Source of the DNA: Gammaproteobacteria bacterium
GTDB lineage: Bacteria > Pseudomonadota > Gammaproteobacteria > Pseudomonadales > Halieaceae
Direction of reading: 5' to 3'
Assembly: GCA_024742415.1 (NCBI GenBank)
Contig: JANSYN010000002.1
Coordinates: 248,001-312,000, forward strand
DNA length: 64,000 nt
Shown here: piece by piece, positions 29,793-39,890 of the stretch
How the letters are laid out: each line of letters opens with the position of its first letter
Numbering within the stretch: the first letter of the stretch is position 1
Translations under genes and position numbers: made by a program
Notes under the pieces: generated by a model
Told to the model about the DNA's origin: nothing
Databases searched by the model: none
What the model saw: only the letters and a program-made list of their open reading frames with translations

Positions 29793-31342
29793 TAGCGTTT
29801 ACCGCCCATGTCTACAATCCAGGTATCCTTGCTGCCACCGCCCTGGGATGAGTTCACCACCAAAGAGCCCTTGCGCAGCGCCACACGCGTCAGACCACCC
29901 GCTGTTACGTAGCTCTCCTTACCCTGAAGAACAAAAGGACGCAGGTCCAGATGCCGGGGCTCTATGGATCGTCCACATAGCGTGGCCGCTGTTGAAAGTG
30001 CCAACGTAGGCTGCGCAATATAGTTGCGCGGGTTTTTCTTGATCAGCGCCGCCATCTTTTCCCGCTCGGCCCTGGTGGACTTGGGGCCAATCAACATGCC
30101 ATAGCCACCAGACTCGGCGGCAGGCTTCACCACCAGTGATTTCAGATTGTCTAACACGTACTTCATCTGTTTCGGGTCATTGCACAGGTAAGAGGGCACG
30201 TTGGGCAGGATGGGGTCCTCGTCCAGGTAATACTTGATGATCTGGGGAACATAGGTGTAGATGACTTTGTCATCGGCAAGGCCCGAGCCCGGCGCGTTCG
30301 CCATACCCACCTTGCCATTTCGCCAGGCGCGAAACAGCCCGGGCGTGCCAAGCAGGGACGTCGGCACAAACACCTCAGGGTCCATGTAGTCATCATTGAT
30401 ACGGCGGTAAATAACATCCAGCCGCTCCAGCCCGCGGATCGTGCGCATGAACACGTTGTCGTCGCTGTCGACCACAAGATCGGACCCCTCTACCAACTCC
30501 GCACCCATGCGCTGGGCCAGGTACGCGTGCTCGAAGTACGCAGAGTTGTAGATACCCGGTGTTAACACGGCTATCTCGGGCTTCTTCACACGGCGTGGCG
30601 ACAATGAGGCCAGCATATCGAACAGCTTCGAGGGATAGTCGCCCACAGGCTCAATGGAATACTTGTCGAACAGTTGCGGCAGCACGCGTTTTGAAACCGC
30701 GCGATTCTCAAGCATGTAGGAGACGCCCGATGGCACGCGCAAATTGTCTTCCAGCACATAGAACCTGCCATCGCCATCGCGCACCAGGTCAGTGCCACAG
30801 ATATGCGCCCAAACGCCGTAGCGCGGTTTGGCTCCCATACATTGCTTGAAGTAGCTGGGCGAGCTGTCGATCAGCTCGCTGGGAACAATACCATCCTTGA
30901 TCACCTTACGCTTGTTATACAGGTCATTTATGAACATGTTCAGTGCCGTCAGGCGCTGTACCAGTCCCGCCTCAACACTCTTCCACTCATTGAGGGAAAT
31001 AATTCTCGGCAGCACGTCAAACGGCCAGGCGCGATCGATGTTCTCACCTTCGCTATAAACCGTAAAGCTGATGCCCATCTGCTGGATGGCAAGGTTTGCC
31101 GCCTGCTGCACAGACTGCAGCTTTCTCATGGAGTTCGCCTCTACATGCGACACGAGACTGCGTGCAACAGCCCGGGCGTTGCCTGGAGAACTGATCGTTT
31201 CATCGTAAAAATCGCCGGGGTCATACTGGCTCCAGTCAACGCCAGCTTTGCTGCGCTTGTAGGAGGCCGGTGCCTTGATACGGGCCTTTACCCCGGCTTT
31301 GGACCTGGATGTAGCTGTTGCTTCGACTTTCGGTTCCGTCAT
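29792..31342 (-). CDS. Circularly permuted type 2 ATP-grasp protein (COG2308 type)
   Basis: YDPGDFYDET, GVWAHICGTDLVRDGDGRFYVLEDNLRVPSGVSYMLENR, VVKPAAESGGYGMLIGP, SRSSQGGGSKDTW-like C-terminus. Confidence 0.93.
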   Translation of the reverse strand: MTEPKVEATATSRSKAGVKARIKAPASYKRSKAGVDWSQYDPGDFYDETISSPGNARAVARSLVSHVEANSMRKLQSVQQAANLAIQQMGISFTVYSEGENIDRAWPFDVLPRIISLNEWKSVEAGLVQRLTALNMFINDLYNKRKVIKDGIVPSELIDSSPSYFKQCMGAKPRYGVWAHICGTDLVRDGDGRFYVLEDNLRVPSGVSYMLENRAVSKRVLPQLFDKYSIEPVGDYPSKLFDMLASLSPRRVKKPEIAVLTPGIYNSAYFEHAYLAQRMGAELVEGSDLVVDSDDNVFMRTIRGLERLDVIYRRINDDYMDPEVFVPTSLLGTPGLFRAWRNGKVGMANAPGSGLADDKVIYTYVPQIIKYYLDEDPILPNVPSYLCNDPKQMKYVLDNLKSLVVKPAAESGGYGMLIGPKSTRAEREKMAALIKKNPRNYIAQPTLALSTAATLCGRSIEPRHLDLRPFVLQGKESYVTAGGLTRVALRKGSLVVNSSQGGGSKDTWIVDMGGKR

Positions 31343-31421
31343 GCGAATTCTACCGCCTCTGCGCCGTGATACTTACCATAACATGCCATTCAATACCTGC
31401 ACCTGCTGTGCAGCCACGCGT

Positions 31422-33176
31422 TCATACGTTGCTGATCCACACCGTCTGGTAAGGACGCAGCACCAACCGGGTTTCATGTGCTGCGAACTGCCTTTGCTCG
31501 ATCAGGTCATGCCACTGCTGCGCATCGATCAGGTTGATTTCTGACAGCAGTAACTCCTGCGGTGAATCGGTGATGTTGCTGATGCAAAAAATACTCTGCG
31601 ATCGATCAATACTCTGGCGCCAGAATCCAAACATGGGCGTACCGAACTGCAAAGTGAACTGCGTGGCATTGGGATGAAAGGCCGGCTGCGCTGCGCGTAG
31701 CTGCAACAGTGCCGTTAGCCTGGCGAACAAGCGGCCATGATGGCTGTGCGCATCATCGAGCTGCTGCGACAGGATGCCGAAATCCCACTGGTGCCGGTTG
31801 ATGGCACGAAAATGGCCGCTGTTTTCAACGCGGGCATAGTCGTTGCGGGTGCCCAGCAAACTGTGCAGGTAGACACCGGGAATACCTTCCAGGGCAAACA
31901 TAATAGCATGTGCGCAAATAAAGCGGTCCTCACCCCACTGGTCGGCACCCTGCAGCGTTCCCTGCAGAGCATCGTACAGCGATATGTTGATCTCATACGG
32001 CTTCTGCGCGCCGCCTTCCAAAGCGCGATACGACACATGACCGCCAAAGCGTTGCATGGTGCTGATCAAACGCTCCATCTCTTCATCTGATAACAACCCC
32101 TCGGCAGGTCGCAGGCCAATACCGTCATGTGAAGCAATAAAATTAAAGTAGGCCGTGCCATTGCGCGCGGGCGGCATACTCATCAACCACTGTTTGAGGT
32201 AGCTGCAATCGCCTGACACCAGCGTATGCAACAGGAGTGGCGGCAACGAAAAGTTGTAGACCCAATGCGCTTCATTGGCGTTGCCAAAGTAGGACAGGTT
32301 CTCGCGATTGGGTATGTTGGTTTCGGTAACCAGCACCGCATCTTCTCGGGCATGCTCCACCAGGGTGCGCAGCAGCCTGACGATCTCATGGGTTTGATCA
32401 AGGTTAAGGCAGGAGGTTCCCGGCACCTTCCACAGGAAGGCGACCGCGTCCAGGCGGAAGATACGCACACCTTCATCGAGATACTGACGCACAATAGAGA
32501 CAAACTGCCTGAGCACTTCCGGATTGCGAAAGTCGAGATCGACCTGGTCATGACTGAACGTGCACCAGACGTGGCGTTCGCCATCAATCGCTTCGACCGC
32601 GCGCAGCAGTTCGGACGTTCTGGGTCTGACCACGGCGCTATGGTCATCCCCGGGGTTGGCTGTCACGAAATACCCCCTGCCCGGCTCTTCATTTTTCAGG
32701 AAGTTCTCAAACCACAGGCTGCGACTCGAACAGTGATTGATGACCAGGTCAGCCATCAGGTCATAGCCCTGTGCCAGGGCGTTGATATCGCTCCAACTGC
32801 CCAGGGCCTCGTTCACGCTGGAGTAATCCAACACAGAAAATCCGTCATCGGAGCTCCACGGGTAAAACGGCAAGACGTGCACGGCGCTGACAACGCCCTG
32901 GGTATATTCATCGAGGAAGCGGCGCAGCGTCACCAGGGGTTTCTCATCCTCGGCCAGCAGGCTGTCGCCATAGGTAATCATTACCACATCGCGCTCATCC
33001 CAATGATTGCCGCCAGGAGCGTGCAACTCCTCGAACGGCGCAAGCCGCATCAACCTGACAAGCGCATGCGCGAGCTCGGCAGTGCTTTGCGCCACCGGAG
33101 TGTCCGCGTAGATAGCATCCAGATGCTGCGTCACGCGCTCGTAAAGAGTATTGGTTACCGGCTCAGCCTGTAGCAT
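31422..33176 (-). CDS. GH13_18 sugar phosphorylase (sucrose/glucosylglycerate phosphorylase-like)
   Basis: Catalytic [12 protein letters not shown] (Asp), LVTETNIPN (Glu), [13 protein letters not shown]. Operon context favours glucosylglycerate as substrate. Confidence 0.85.
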   Translation of the reverse strand: MLQAEPVTNTLYERVTQHLDAIYADTPVAQSTAELAHALVRLMRLAPFEELHAPGGNHWDERDVVMITYGDSLLAEDEKPLVTLRRFLDEYTQGVVSAVHVLPFYPWSSDDGFSVLDYSSVNEALGSWSDINALAQGYDLMADLVINHCSSRSLWFENFLKNEEPGRGYFVTANPGDDHSAVVRPRTSELLRAVEAIDGERHVWCTFSHDQVDLDFRNPEVLRQFVSIVRQYLDEGVRIFRLDAVAFLWKVPGTSCLNLDQTHEIVRLLRTLVEHAREDAVLVTETNIPNRENLSYFGNANEAHWVYNFSLPPLLLHTLVSGDCSYLKQWLMSMPPARNGTAYFNFIASHDGIGLRPAEGLLSDEEMERLISTMQRFGGHVSYRALEGGAQKPYEINISLYDALQGTLQGADQWGEDRFICAHAIMFALEGIPGVYLHSLLGTRNDYARVENSGHFRAINRHQWDFGILSQQLDDAHSHHGRLFARLTALLQLRAAQPAFHPNATQFTLQFGTPMFGFWRQSIDRSQSIFCISNITDSPQELLLSEINLIDAQQWHDLIEQRQFAAHETRLVLRPYQTVWISNV

Positions 33177-33181
33177 GACAA

Positions 33182-34408
33182 TCAGCCTTCACTAAACTCG
33201 CGGCAGTCCGCTTCTACCGCGTCCCGCAGTTGATCCAGGATATCCGGTATCGCGCTGATGACACGTGACCAGCTCGGGATGAACGGACGCTCCATAGGAC
33301 GATCAAGAAATGCCTCACCCGCCTTCATGATGTTTTCGGCAAACAGCTCCACTGCCTGTTCTTCTGCGTGAATGTCGAGCGACAGGCCATTCATGACCGC
33401 GTCATTGTGATAGGTCTCAACAAAATCCAGGGCAATGCGATAGTAGGTGGCCTTGAGCGAGCGAAAGGTTTCCGTGTTGAAGGTTATGCCGCGCGTGGCC
33501 AGCTTGCGAAACAGGGCCTTGGATATATCAATCGACATCTTGGACAGCCCGCCGCTGTCGTCGTCGGCAGACAGGCTCTGGTGTTTGTGGTCGTACACGT
33601 CTGCGATGTCAGCCTGGCACAACCTGTTCTTGGCATAGTTGCGGTACATCTCTGAGAGCACGCCGATTTCTAACCCCCAATCGCTGGGAATGAGAATGTC
33701 ATTGAGCACGTCGCGGCGGAAGGAAAACTCGCCCGCCAGCGGGTAGCGGAAGCTGTCCATGTATTCCAGGTACTCCATGTCTCCCAGGGTTTTTTTCAAT
33801 GCGCGCAGCAGCGGAGTCACCAACAGGCGGCTGACGCGTCCGTTGATTTTGGAATCGGCAACACGCGCATAATAGCCTTTGCAGAATTCGTAGTTGAATC
33901 GGGGGTGGGCCACCGGGTAGATCAGGCGCGCCAGGAGCGAGCGCTGATAGGTCACGATATCGCAATCATGCAGCGCGACTGACTCAGCGCGATTGGCGGC
34001 CAGCGTGTATCCCATGCAATACCACACGTTGCGGCCCTTTCCCAGTTCGCGCGGTGCCAGGCCCTGCGCCTGGAGTAACTGGTCAATCGCCTGCAGGCGC
34101 GGCCCGTCATTCCACAGCACGCGGTGGTGCTGGGGCAGCCGCCCGAAAAAATGCAGTGCCTTGCGAAACTCCTCCTGGTCGGCCCTGTCCAGCCCGATGA
34201 CGATCTCTGAAAGATACGGCACCTGTGTCAGTTCATCGATTATCCTGGGCAGGGCCTCTCCCTGTAGCTCGGAGTACAGCGAGGGCAAAATCAGCGCCAT
34301 GGGGCGGCGTGCAGAGAAAGTGACAAGCTCGGCTTCCAGTTCCGCCAGCGGGCGGTCCGCCAGGTTGTGCAGCGTCGTAATGATGCCGTTCTGATAAAAG
34401 TCACCCAT
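33182..34408 (-). CDS. gpgS: Glucosyl-3-phosphoglycerate synthase-like glycosyltransferase
   Basis: [24 protein letters not shown] (DxD), [30 protein letters not shown]. Confidence 0.85.
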   Translation of the reverse strand: MGDFYQNGIITTLHNLADRPLAELEAELVTFSARRPMALILPSLYSELQGEALPRIIDELTQVPYLSEIVIGLDRADQEEFRKALHFFGRLPQHHRVLWNDGPRLQAIDQLLQAQGLAPRELGKGRNVWYCMGYTLAANRAESVALHDCDIVTYQRSLLARLIYPVAHPRFNYEFCKGYYARVADSKINGRVSRLLVTPLLRALKKTLGDMEYLEYMDSFRYPLAGEFSFRRDVLNDILIPSDWGLEIGVLSEMYRNYAKNRLCQADIADVYDHKHQSLSADDDSGGLSKMSIDISKALFRKLATRGITFNTETFRSLKATYYRIALDFVETYHNDAVMNGLSLDIHAEEQAVELFAENIMKAGEAFLDRPMERPFIPSWSRVISAIPDILDQLRDAVEADCREFSEG

Positions 34409-34411
34409 TGC

Positions 34412-35263
34412 TCAAGACCCTTTTCTTGTAAACCCGTTGTTTTCCAACCATTGCAATACACCCTCGGCCCAACCCGCGGGGCCAAAACTTTCGCTATAAA
34501 ACGCAGGCTCTGCCCTGCTCAGAGACACAAACCCATGCACCGGCGAGCGCACCAGCAATGCGCTGCCAGCGGCTTCGAGCATCTGCCTGTCGTTCTCAGC
34601 ATCACCGACCGCAAGGTCATGGATAACCGCAGCGGGGTGGTTTTCCTGGTAGCGTTCGCGCAACCACAGCAATGCGCGACCCTTGCTGGCATCGGCGCAC
34701 ACACTCATAAAACGCCCACCGCGCTGCACGCTGGCTCCAGCCTGCTCAAGGCGCTGCACAAAGCGCTGTTTGGTCTCTTCATCTGCCAACCAACGCACCG
34801 GCTCACTGTAGTCTCGCGCGTTGGCCTGTGCAGCACGGTGCTCATCGAGCCCTGTCATCTGCATGATGCCGTCAACCCCTGCCCGGGAGAAATAGTCGAA
34901 ACTGCCGGGAAACTCAGGCTCAAGTTGTTGCAACAGTGCAACCCAGTGGCTGCGCGGCGGACAGGTTGAATACACCCAGTAGCCCTCGCGCTGCGTTGCT
35001 GCCGGAGGCATCGTGGCAAAGTAATTGACTGGAATATATACCGCAGCGCCATTTTCGCTGATGAACGGATGGGTATTGGCGAGTTCTTCGCGCAAGGCCA
35101 TGATCTCGGCGCGCGTCTTGCTCGATACCAAAATCAGCGGAATATTGGCTGCCTGCAGAGCTTCGATTGCGGGCAGCGCCGCATCGAAGCGGTAGCTGTG
35201 GTGGTCCAGCAGGGAGCCATCAAGGTCACTGAAAACCAGTGCGGCGCGCTGCACGGTGCTCAT
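34412..35263 (-). CDS. HAD phosphatase, mannosyl/glucosyl-3-phosphoglycerate phosphatase-like
   Basis: FSDLDGSLLDHHSY (motif I), LVSSKTRAEIMALRE, SENGAAVYIP, AVGDAENDRQML. Confidence 0.85.
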   Translation of the reverse strand: MSTVQRAALVFSDLDGSLLDHHSYRFDAALPAIEALQAANIPLILVSSKTRAEIMALREELANTHPFISENGAAVYIPVNYFATMPPAATQREGYWVYSTCPPRSHWVALLQQLEPEFPGSFDYFSRAGVDGIMQMTGLDEHRAAQANARDYSEPVRWLADEETKQRFVQRLEQAGASVQRGGRFMSVCADASKGRALLWLRERYQENHPAAVIHDLAVGDAENDRQMLEAAGSALLVRSPVHGFVSLSRAEPAFYSESFGPAGWAEGVLQWLENNGFTRKGS

Positions 35264-36192
35264 GCCTGCACCCCACTGCACGGTTGCAGGTACTGGACAA
35301 TATGCCGCTCCTGGTCAAGTTTGAACAGGTGATCGACCACACCTGGCAGGCGTTGCAGGCAGTCCCGGGTAATGCGCTCGTAATGCTGGATGAAGCGCCG
35401 CAGCGCCGCGTCGTCCATGATGCTGTTTGGACCGGATGCCGTCACGCTGCTGGCAAGCTTGCGCTCTTGTTCCCGGCGCCAGCGGAACACACAGTCGAAC
35501 GAGGGCGCCGCAAGCATTATCCACTGGTCTACCAGTGCATACAGCGGCGGGAACTGCCGCTCCAGCACGCCGTTGCAGTAATTGCGCCAGAGTCCATGCG
35601 GATCGAACTGACGCTCAAGGCTGTTGATCGCCGGCTGCAGCGCCGCTGGTGTTTGCGGCGCCGCGCCCAGGCACCAGCCCTCCAGAATGACCACGTCCAC
35701 AGGGGTGTCCGCGCCTATGGAGTCAGCCTGCGGGTGGCGATCGTCCTTTGCCTTGTCAAAGCGCGGGATGGCCACCGGTGTGGTTCTGTTGACATCGAGC
35801 AACGCTGTTAGCGTGGCCTGCAGCAGCGGCATGTCATGCGTGCCCGGCACGCCACGTGTGCGCAACAGGGGGTGTACCGACTGCGCGAGGGCCTGGCGCT
35901 GTGTGGCGGTAAGATAGAAATCGTCAATCGACAGCGCAACCGCGCTGCGGCCGTGTTCCTGGCGCAGCAGGTTTGCCAGCAGATCTGACAATGTGGTCTT
36001 GCCTGAGCCCTGGCAACCGTTGAGGCCCACCAGCACCGGGCGGCCCGCGTCAATCTGGTGCACGGCTAATGCCTGTGCGAGTGGCGCGAACCATTTGAGT
36101 GCACCCGGCAGGTAATCCGGCGCCAGCTGGTGCCTGGCCAGCAAGGCTTGCTGCCACTTGGGCATCGCCCCTTGACTTGATTCTGGCCCCAT
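35260..36192 (-). CDS. D-glycerate kinase-like P-loop kinase (plant/YggD-type)
   Basis: P-loop LVGLNGCQGSGKTTLSDLL, LSIDDFYLT, DVVILEGWCLG. 4-bp ATGA overlap with the phosphatase gene. Confidence 0.82.
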   Translation of the reverse strand: MGPESSQGAMPKWQQALLARHQLAPDYLPGALKWFAPLAQALAVHQIDAGRPVLVGLNGCQGSGKTTLSDLLANLLRQEHGRSAVALSIDDFYLTATQRQALAQSVHPLLRTRGVPGTHDMPLLQATLTALLDVNRTTPVAIPRFDKAKDDRHPQADSIGADTPVDVVILEGWCLGAAPQTPAALQPAINSLERQFDPHGLWRNYCNGVLERQFPPLYALVDQWIMLAAPSFDCVFRWRREQERKLASSVTASGPNSIMDDAALRRFIQHYERITRDCLQRLPGVVDHLFKLDQERHIVQYLQPCSGVQA

Positions 36193-36469
36193 TCGCGGTT
36201 GCTTTCCTTAATCCTGCTGCACTGTGGACATGATCATGACACTATCGGCCAGATACGAAGCAGAAACCATGCCAACAAGCACCAATTTGGTGATCGGGCG
36301 CCCGGTGTGAGGTACGCCGCGCACCATTCACACCTGCGTCACTTGCCACTGCGTCGCGCATGGCCGCCAACGGCTGTGTCTCCCGCGCACGCCGCTGGCG
36401 TGTGTGGGACAATCACCGCGCATGGCCATTCCGGCAAACACTGCGGCGTTTTGCAATCCGCCGGCAGCG

Positions 36470-36539
36470 GCATGACGTACTAGCCTTAACCTACCAGACA
36501 TGACTTACTGGACATAACGTACTGAACTTGACGTTCTAC
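36470..36539. repeat. Five 14-bp degenerate tandem repeats, consensus about ACATGACGTACTRG
   Basis: gcatgacgtactag / ccttaacctaccag / acatgacttactgg / acataacgtactga / acttgacgttctac. Columns 2, 4, 6, 7, 9 and 11 are invariant. Confidence 0.8.
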
Positions 36540-36575
36540 GGGAACACACAGGGCCACCCCTGAAACAGGTATTTT

Positions 36576-37880
36576 ATGCGGCAATTGTATTGGTTCCAGA
36601 CAGATCTGAGGCTTCAGGATAATCCAGGGCTGAGCGCACACCTGGACGCCAATCAGCTATTGCTGGTTTATCTTTGGCCGAAAAACCGCCCCTGGTGCAA
36701 CGTGACCGGTATCGGCCAGCAGCGGGAACGTTTCCTGCTGGAAAGCCTGCGCGAACTGCATCAGCAGTTGCAACAGCGCGGCCAGCATCTGCTGATCTTG
36801 CAGGGTTCGCCCGAGCTGGTTATCCCTGACCTGGTGCGCGACTACCGCATCGAGCATGTGGCCACCAGCCGCACGCCGGGTTTCTATGAGCGCAAGTCGC
36901 TGGACAACCTGCGTGCGCGCCTGTCGATTCCGCTGACCGTACACAGCGGCAACTCGCTGTTCCGCGAGTCCGCATTACCGTTCGCATTGCCGGACTTACC
37001 CGGGCATTTTGCGGAATTTCGCCGCCAGGTCGCCTCGATTGCGCCCGCTAAACCTGTACCGGCAGCGGACGCCCTGCCCCCCTCGCCAGTGCAGTACGCC
37101 GCAGTGCCGCCCATAGAAACGCACGCACCGCACACCGCACTGCCGGTACGCGGTGGCAGCTCTAACGGCCAACGCCGCTTGCGTCAGTTCATCTTCGAAG
37201 AGCAAGACATCGTCGATTACAAGGCAACGCGCAACTGCCTCGATGGCCTGGATGGGTCGAGCACACTGTCACCGTGGCTGGCCGACGGCTCGTTGTCTGT
37301 GCGCGAAGTGGCCCAAGGCATCTCCCGCTTTGAGCAGGAGCACCTGCGCAATGCATCGACCGAGCATCTTTTTATGGAGCTCTTGTGGCGCGAGTATTTT
37401 CACTGGCGCGCCTATCAGGACGACGTCAATCTATTCCGATTGCGCGCGGGTAAACAACAGAAAAGACTCAGTCATTGCACCTTTGAACCGCGCAGCTTTG
37501 CGCGCTGGTGCCAGGGCGACACCGAGTATCCGCTGGTCAATGCGCTGATGCGCCAGCTCGTGGCCACCGGCTGGATGAGTAACCGTGGGCGGCAGATCGC
37601 AGCCAGTTGCCTGATCAATGAGCTGGCGCTGGACTGGCGCTACGGCGCCGCCTTCTTTGAAAAGCACCTGTTGGACTACGATGTCGCCAGCAACTATGGC
37701 AACTGGCAGTACATCGCCGGAGTGGGGGCCGATCCACGCGGTGGTCGCCACTTCAATCTGGAAAAACAGGCCCGCGAACATGACCCTGACGGCCTCTTTA
37801 CCGAGAAATGGGGAGGCAGGCGGCCACCACAGCCAGAGTTCGTGGTAGACGCGGCCGACTGGCCCATCCAGGGCAACTAG
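36576..37880 (+). CDS. Cryptochrome DASH / deoxyribodipyrimidine photolyase family
   Basis: [94 protein letters not shown]. Confidence 0.95.
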   Translation: MRQLYWFQTDLRLQDNPGLSAHLDANQLLLVYLWPKNRPWCNVTGIGQQRERFLLESLRELHQQLQQRGQHLLILQGSPELVIPDLVRDYRIEHVATSRTPGFYERKSLDNLRARLSIPLTVHSGNSLFRESALPFALPDLPGHFAEFRRQVASIAPAKPVPAADALPPSPVQYAAVPPIETHAPHTALPVRGGSSNGQRRLRQFIFEEQDIVDYKATRNCLDGLDGSSTLSPWLADGSLSVREVAQGISRFEQEHLRNASTEHLFMELLWREYFHWRAYQDDVNLFRLRAGKQQKRLSHCTFEPRSFARWCQGDTEYPLVNALMRQLVATGWMSNRGRQIAASCLINELALDWRYGAAFFEKHLLDYDVASNYGNWQYIAGVGADPRGGRHFNLEKQAREHDPDGLFTEKWGGRRPPQPEFVVDAADWPIQGN

Positions 37881-37881
37881 C

Positions 37882-38028
37882 GTGGCCCGACAACCACTAC
37901 CCACAAAAGTCTGCCCGGTGTGCCAGCGGCCCTTCACATGGCGGGCACGTTGGCGCAATAACTGGGAAAGCGTAAGATACTGCTCAAGACGTTGTGCGGG
38001 TCAACGCCACCAGGCCAGCAGCCGCTAG
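37882..38028 (+). CDS. DUF2256-like small zinc-ribbon protein (48 aa, GTG start)
   Basis: Hand translation: [48 protein letters not shown]. CxxC...CxxxC; begins 1 nt after the photolyase stop. Not in the ORF track (below the length cutoff). Confidence 0.87.
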   Translation: MARQPLPTKVCPVCQRPFTWRARWRNNWESVRYCSRRCAGQRHQASSR

Positions 38029-38225
38029 TGTGCTGGCCACGGCCACTTACAGTCGCCACGGCTACAGCACGCTGGTAAGGCCAACACGTCACGGCCTCGC
38101 GCTCTGTCAGGGCAGCCCCGCTACGCGCGCCAGCGTCTACCTACTCACTCGATCATCCGCTTGATCATGCTGCGCGGATGAACGTTCAACACTCGCGGCT
38201 CAAGGTCGCAGCCAGGGAGCACACC

Positions 38226-38933
38226 ATGGACATCCATCGCATCAAGCTGTACCACTATCCCGCCACCCGCAGCGCCCGCGTCAAATGGTTATTGCACGAG
38301 CTGATGGACGAGGATTTCGACGTGGAAGTCGTGCCGCTGTATGAAGGCGGGCAGTACAGCAGCGACTATGTGACAAAGAACCCCAATCACAACGTGCCCA
38401 TGCTGGAATTCACGCTGGCCGATGGACGCACGCACAACATGCTTGAAAGCGGCGCGATGATCTCGCTACTGGCTGACCTGTTCCCGGAAAAAGGGCTGGC
38501 GCCACCACCCGCACCGTTTTCCACGGCGCGCGCCGATTACCTGCAAATGTTGCACTTTGGCAGCACCTGGATGGACATGATGCTGTGGCAGATTCGCATT
38601 CACACGCACATCCTGGACACCGACAAGGATCCCGCTACCGTTGCCCGCTACGAACACAAGATCACGGCGGAGGTCGTTCCGCAACTGCTGGCGCGCCTGG
38701 ACAAACACGCGCACATCTGCGGCGAACGATTCACCGCCGCCGATTGCGTGATGGGCCAGAACCTGCTCTGGGCGCGCGCTTACGGCGTCTGCCTCGAGGA
38801 CGCCCTGACGCCCTATATCGAACGATTGACCGCGCGCCCGGCCTTCGCCCTGGCTTATGCCGACATGGGCGATTTTTCGTTGGCGCCAAGCCGTAAACAG
38901 GGTGCTGCGCTGGTCACCAAATTCACCGGCTGA
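38226..38933 (+). CDS. Glutathione S-transferase family protein
   Basis: KLYHYPATRSARVKWLLHEL, NPNHNVPMLEF, ESGAMISLLAD. Confidence 0.87.
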   Translation: MDIHRIKLYHYPATRSARVKWLLHELMDEDFDVEVVPLYEGGQYSSDYVTKNPNHNVPMLEFTLADGRTHNMLESGAMISLLADLFPEKGLAPPPAPFSTARADYLQMLHFGSTWMDMMLWQIRIHTHILDTDKDPATVARYEHKITAEVVPQLLARLDKHAHICGERFTAADCVMGQNLLWARAYGVCLEDALTPYIERLTARPAFALAYADMGDFSLAPSRKQGAALVTKFTG

Positions 38934-39329
38934 GCACCGCAGCACAGCCACAGATCACCCGCGGGCCACAGACGCGTGCCGCGTTGATCGCCCCGGCGCA
39001 CTACGTCCTGGACGTCGCCGAGACACCGCCGCTGGCCCTGCCACAGCCAGGGGGAATTTTTACCAGAAAAGCGTTAGTAATCTTGAGCTTAGCGCTGCGC
39101 TTCTGTATGCTCTGCGTCCCCGAAACTGGTCGCCGGATTGCCCAGCAATTTTTGTTGCCGCTGGGGCTCGCTGCAGCGTGCTCATCCAGCCTGCTACAGC
39201 TATCAGGTCCGGGCCATGACCTCTGGCGTTGGCAGCGGCCTGCCGCATACCGTGCGACCTGAACTCAACGGATCGTCACGCCCTGTCTCATGCGTGGGAT
39301 CACCCAACTACCACTACAGGAAAGACTGA

Positions 39330-39890
39330 ATGCTCACAGCAAACAAACTGGAAAAAATCATGGAGCTGGAAGACAACCTTCGCTCCGAGTATCAGGCTCA
39401 GCTGGATGCCAAGACCGCTGAGATAGAAGCCGCGCAAAAGGCCAATACAGAGCTGCAGGCCACCATAGCCCGACAGCTTGAAACCATCACCGAGCTGTCG
39501 GCCAAGAGCTCCGCCAATGAGCGCACCGAACAGCTCAACCGCGAGATCACCAACCGCGCCGAGAAGCTACAGGACGAGGTCGCCGAACTGAAAAAGCGCG
39601 TTAAAACGCTGCAGAAAGACCTCGCTGAAGACCGCTCCGAACTGAAAAAACTCAAGCAATTCGACCCAGAGCGTATGAAGAAAAGCCTCGATGCCAACAA
39701 GCGCAAAATGGCAGAGAAACAAAACGCCAACGAGCAGCTGCAGAAAGCACTGAACAAGACCAAGGCCGAGAAAATCGAACTGCAGCGCAGCGTCAAGGAA
39801 CTCGAAGCCAAACTCGAGGCGCTGGAAGGCGACACCGACAGCACTTCCGACGGCGAAGACACCGCCAAGGCAGAACAGGCGGCCGCATAA
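39330..39890 (+). CDS. Coiled-coil hypothetical protein (186 aa)
   Basis: Almost continuous heptad-rich charged helix with an acidic tail; AUG-initiated. Confidence 0.7.
   Translation: MLTANKLEKIMELEDNLRSEYQAQLDAKTAEIEAAQKANTELQATIARQLETITELSAKSSANERTEQLNREITNRAEKLQDEVAELKKRVKTLQKDLAEDRSELKKLKQFDPERMKKSLDANKRKMAEKQNANEQLQKALNKTKAEKIELQRSVKELEAKLEALEGDTDSTSDGEDTAKAEQAAA

Noticed and set aside
32226-33173. 315-aa plus-strand ORF opposite the GH13_18 gene
   Set aside because: Antisense of a well-supported glycosyl hydrolase; Gln/His/Val-rich composition typical of shadow frames.
36388-36402. CACGCC-GCT-GGCGTG hairpin in the glycerate kinase/photolyase intergenic region
   Set aside because: Short 6-bp stem with a 3-nt loop in GC-rich DNA, no T-tract; likely chance.
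36470-36539. Interpreting the 14-bp repeats as a CRISPR array
   Set aside because: Units are contiguous without spacers, degenerate and far too short; no cas genes in the window.
38984-39262. 92-aa plus-strand ORF between the GST and coiled-coil genes
   Set aside because: No SD or recognisable motif, overlaps other frames of similar length; not supportable as a gene.
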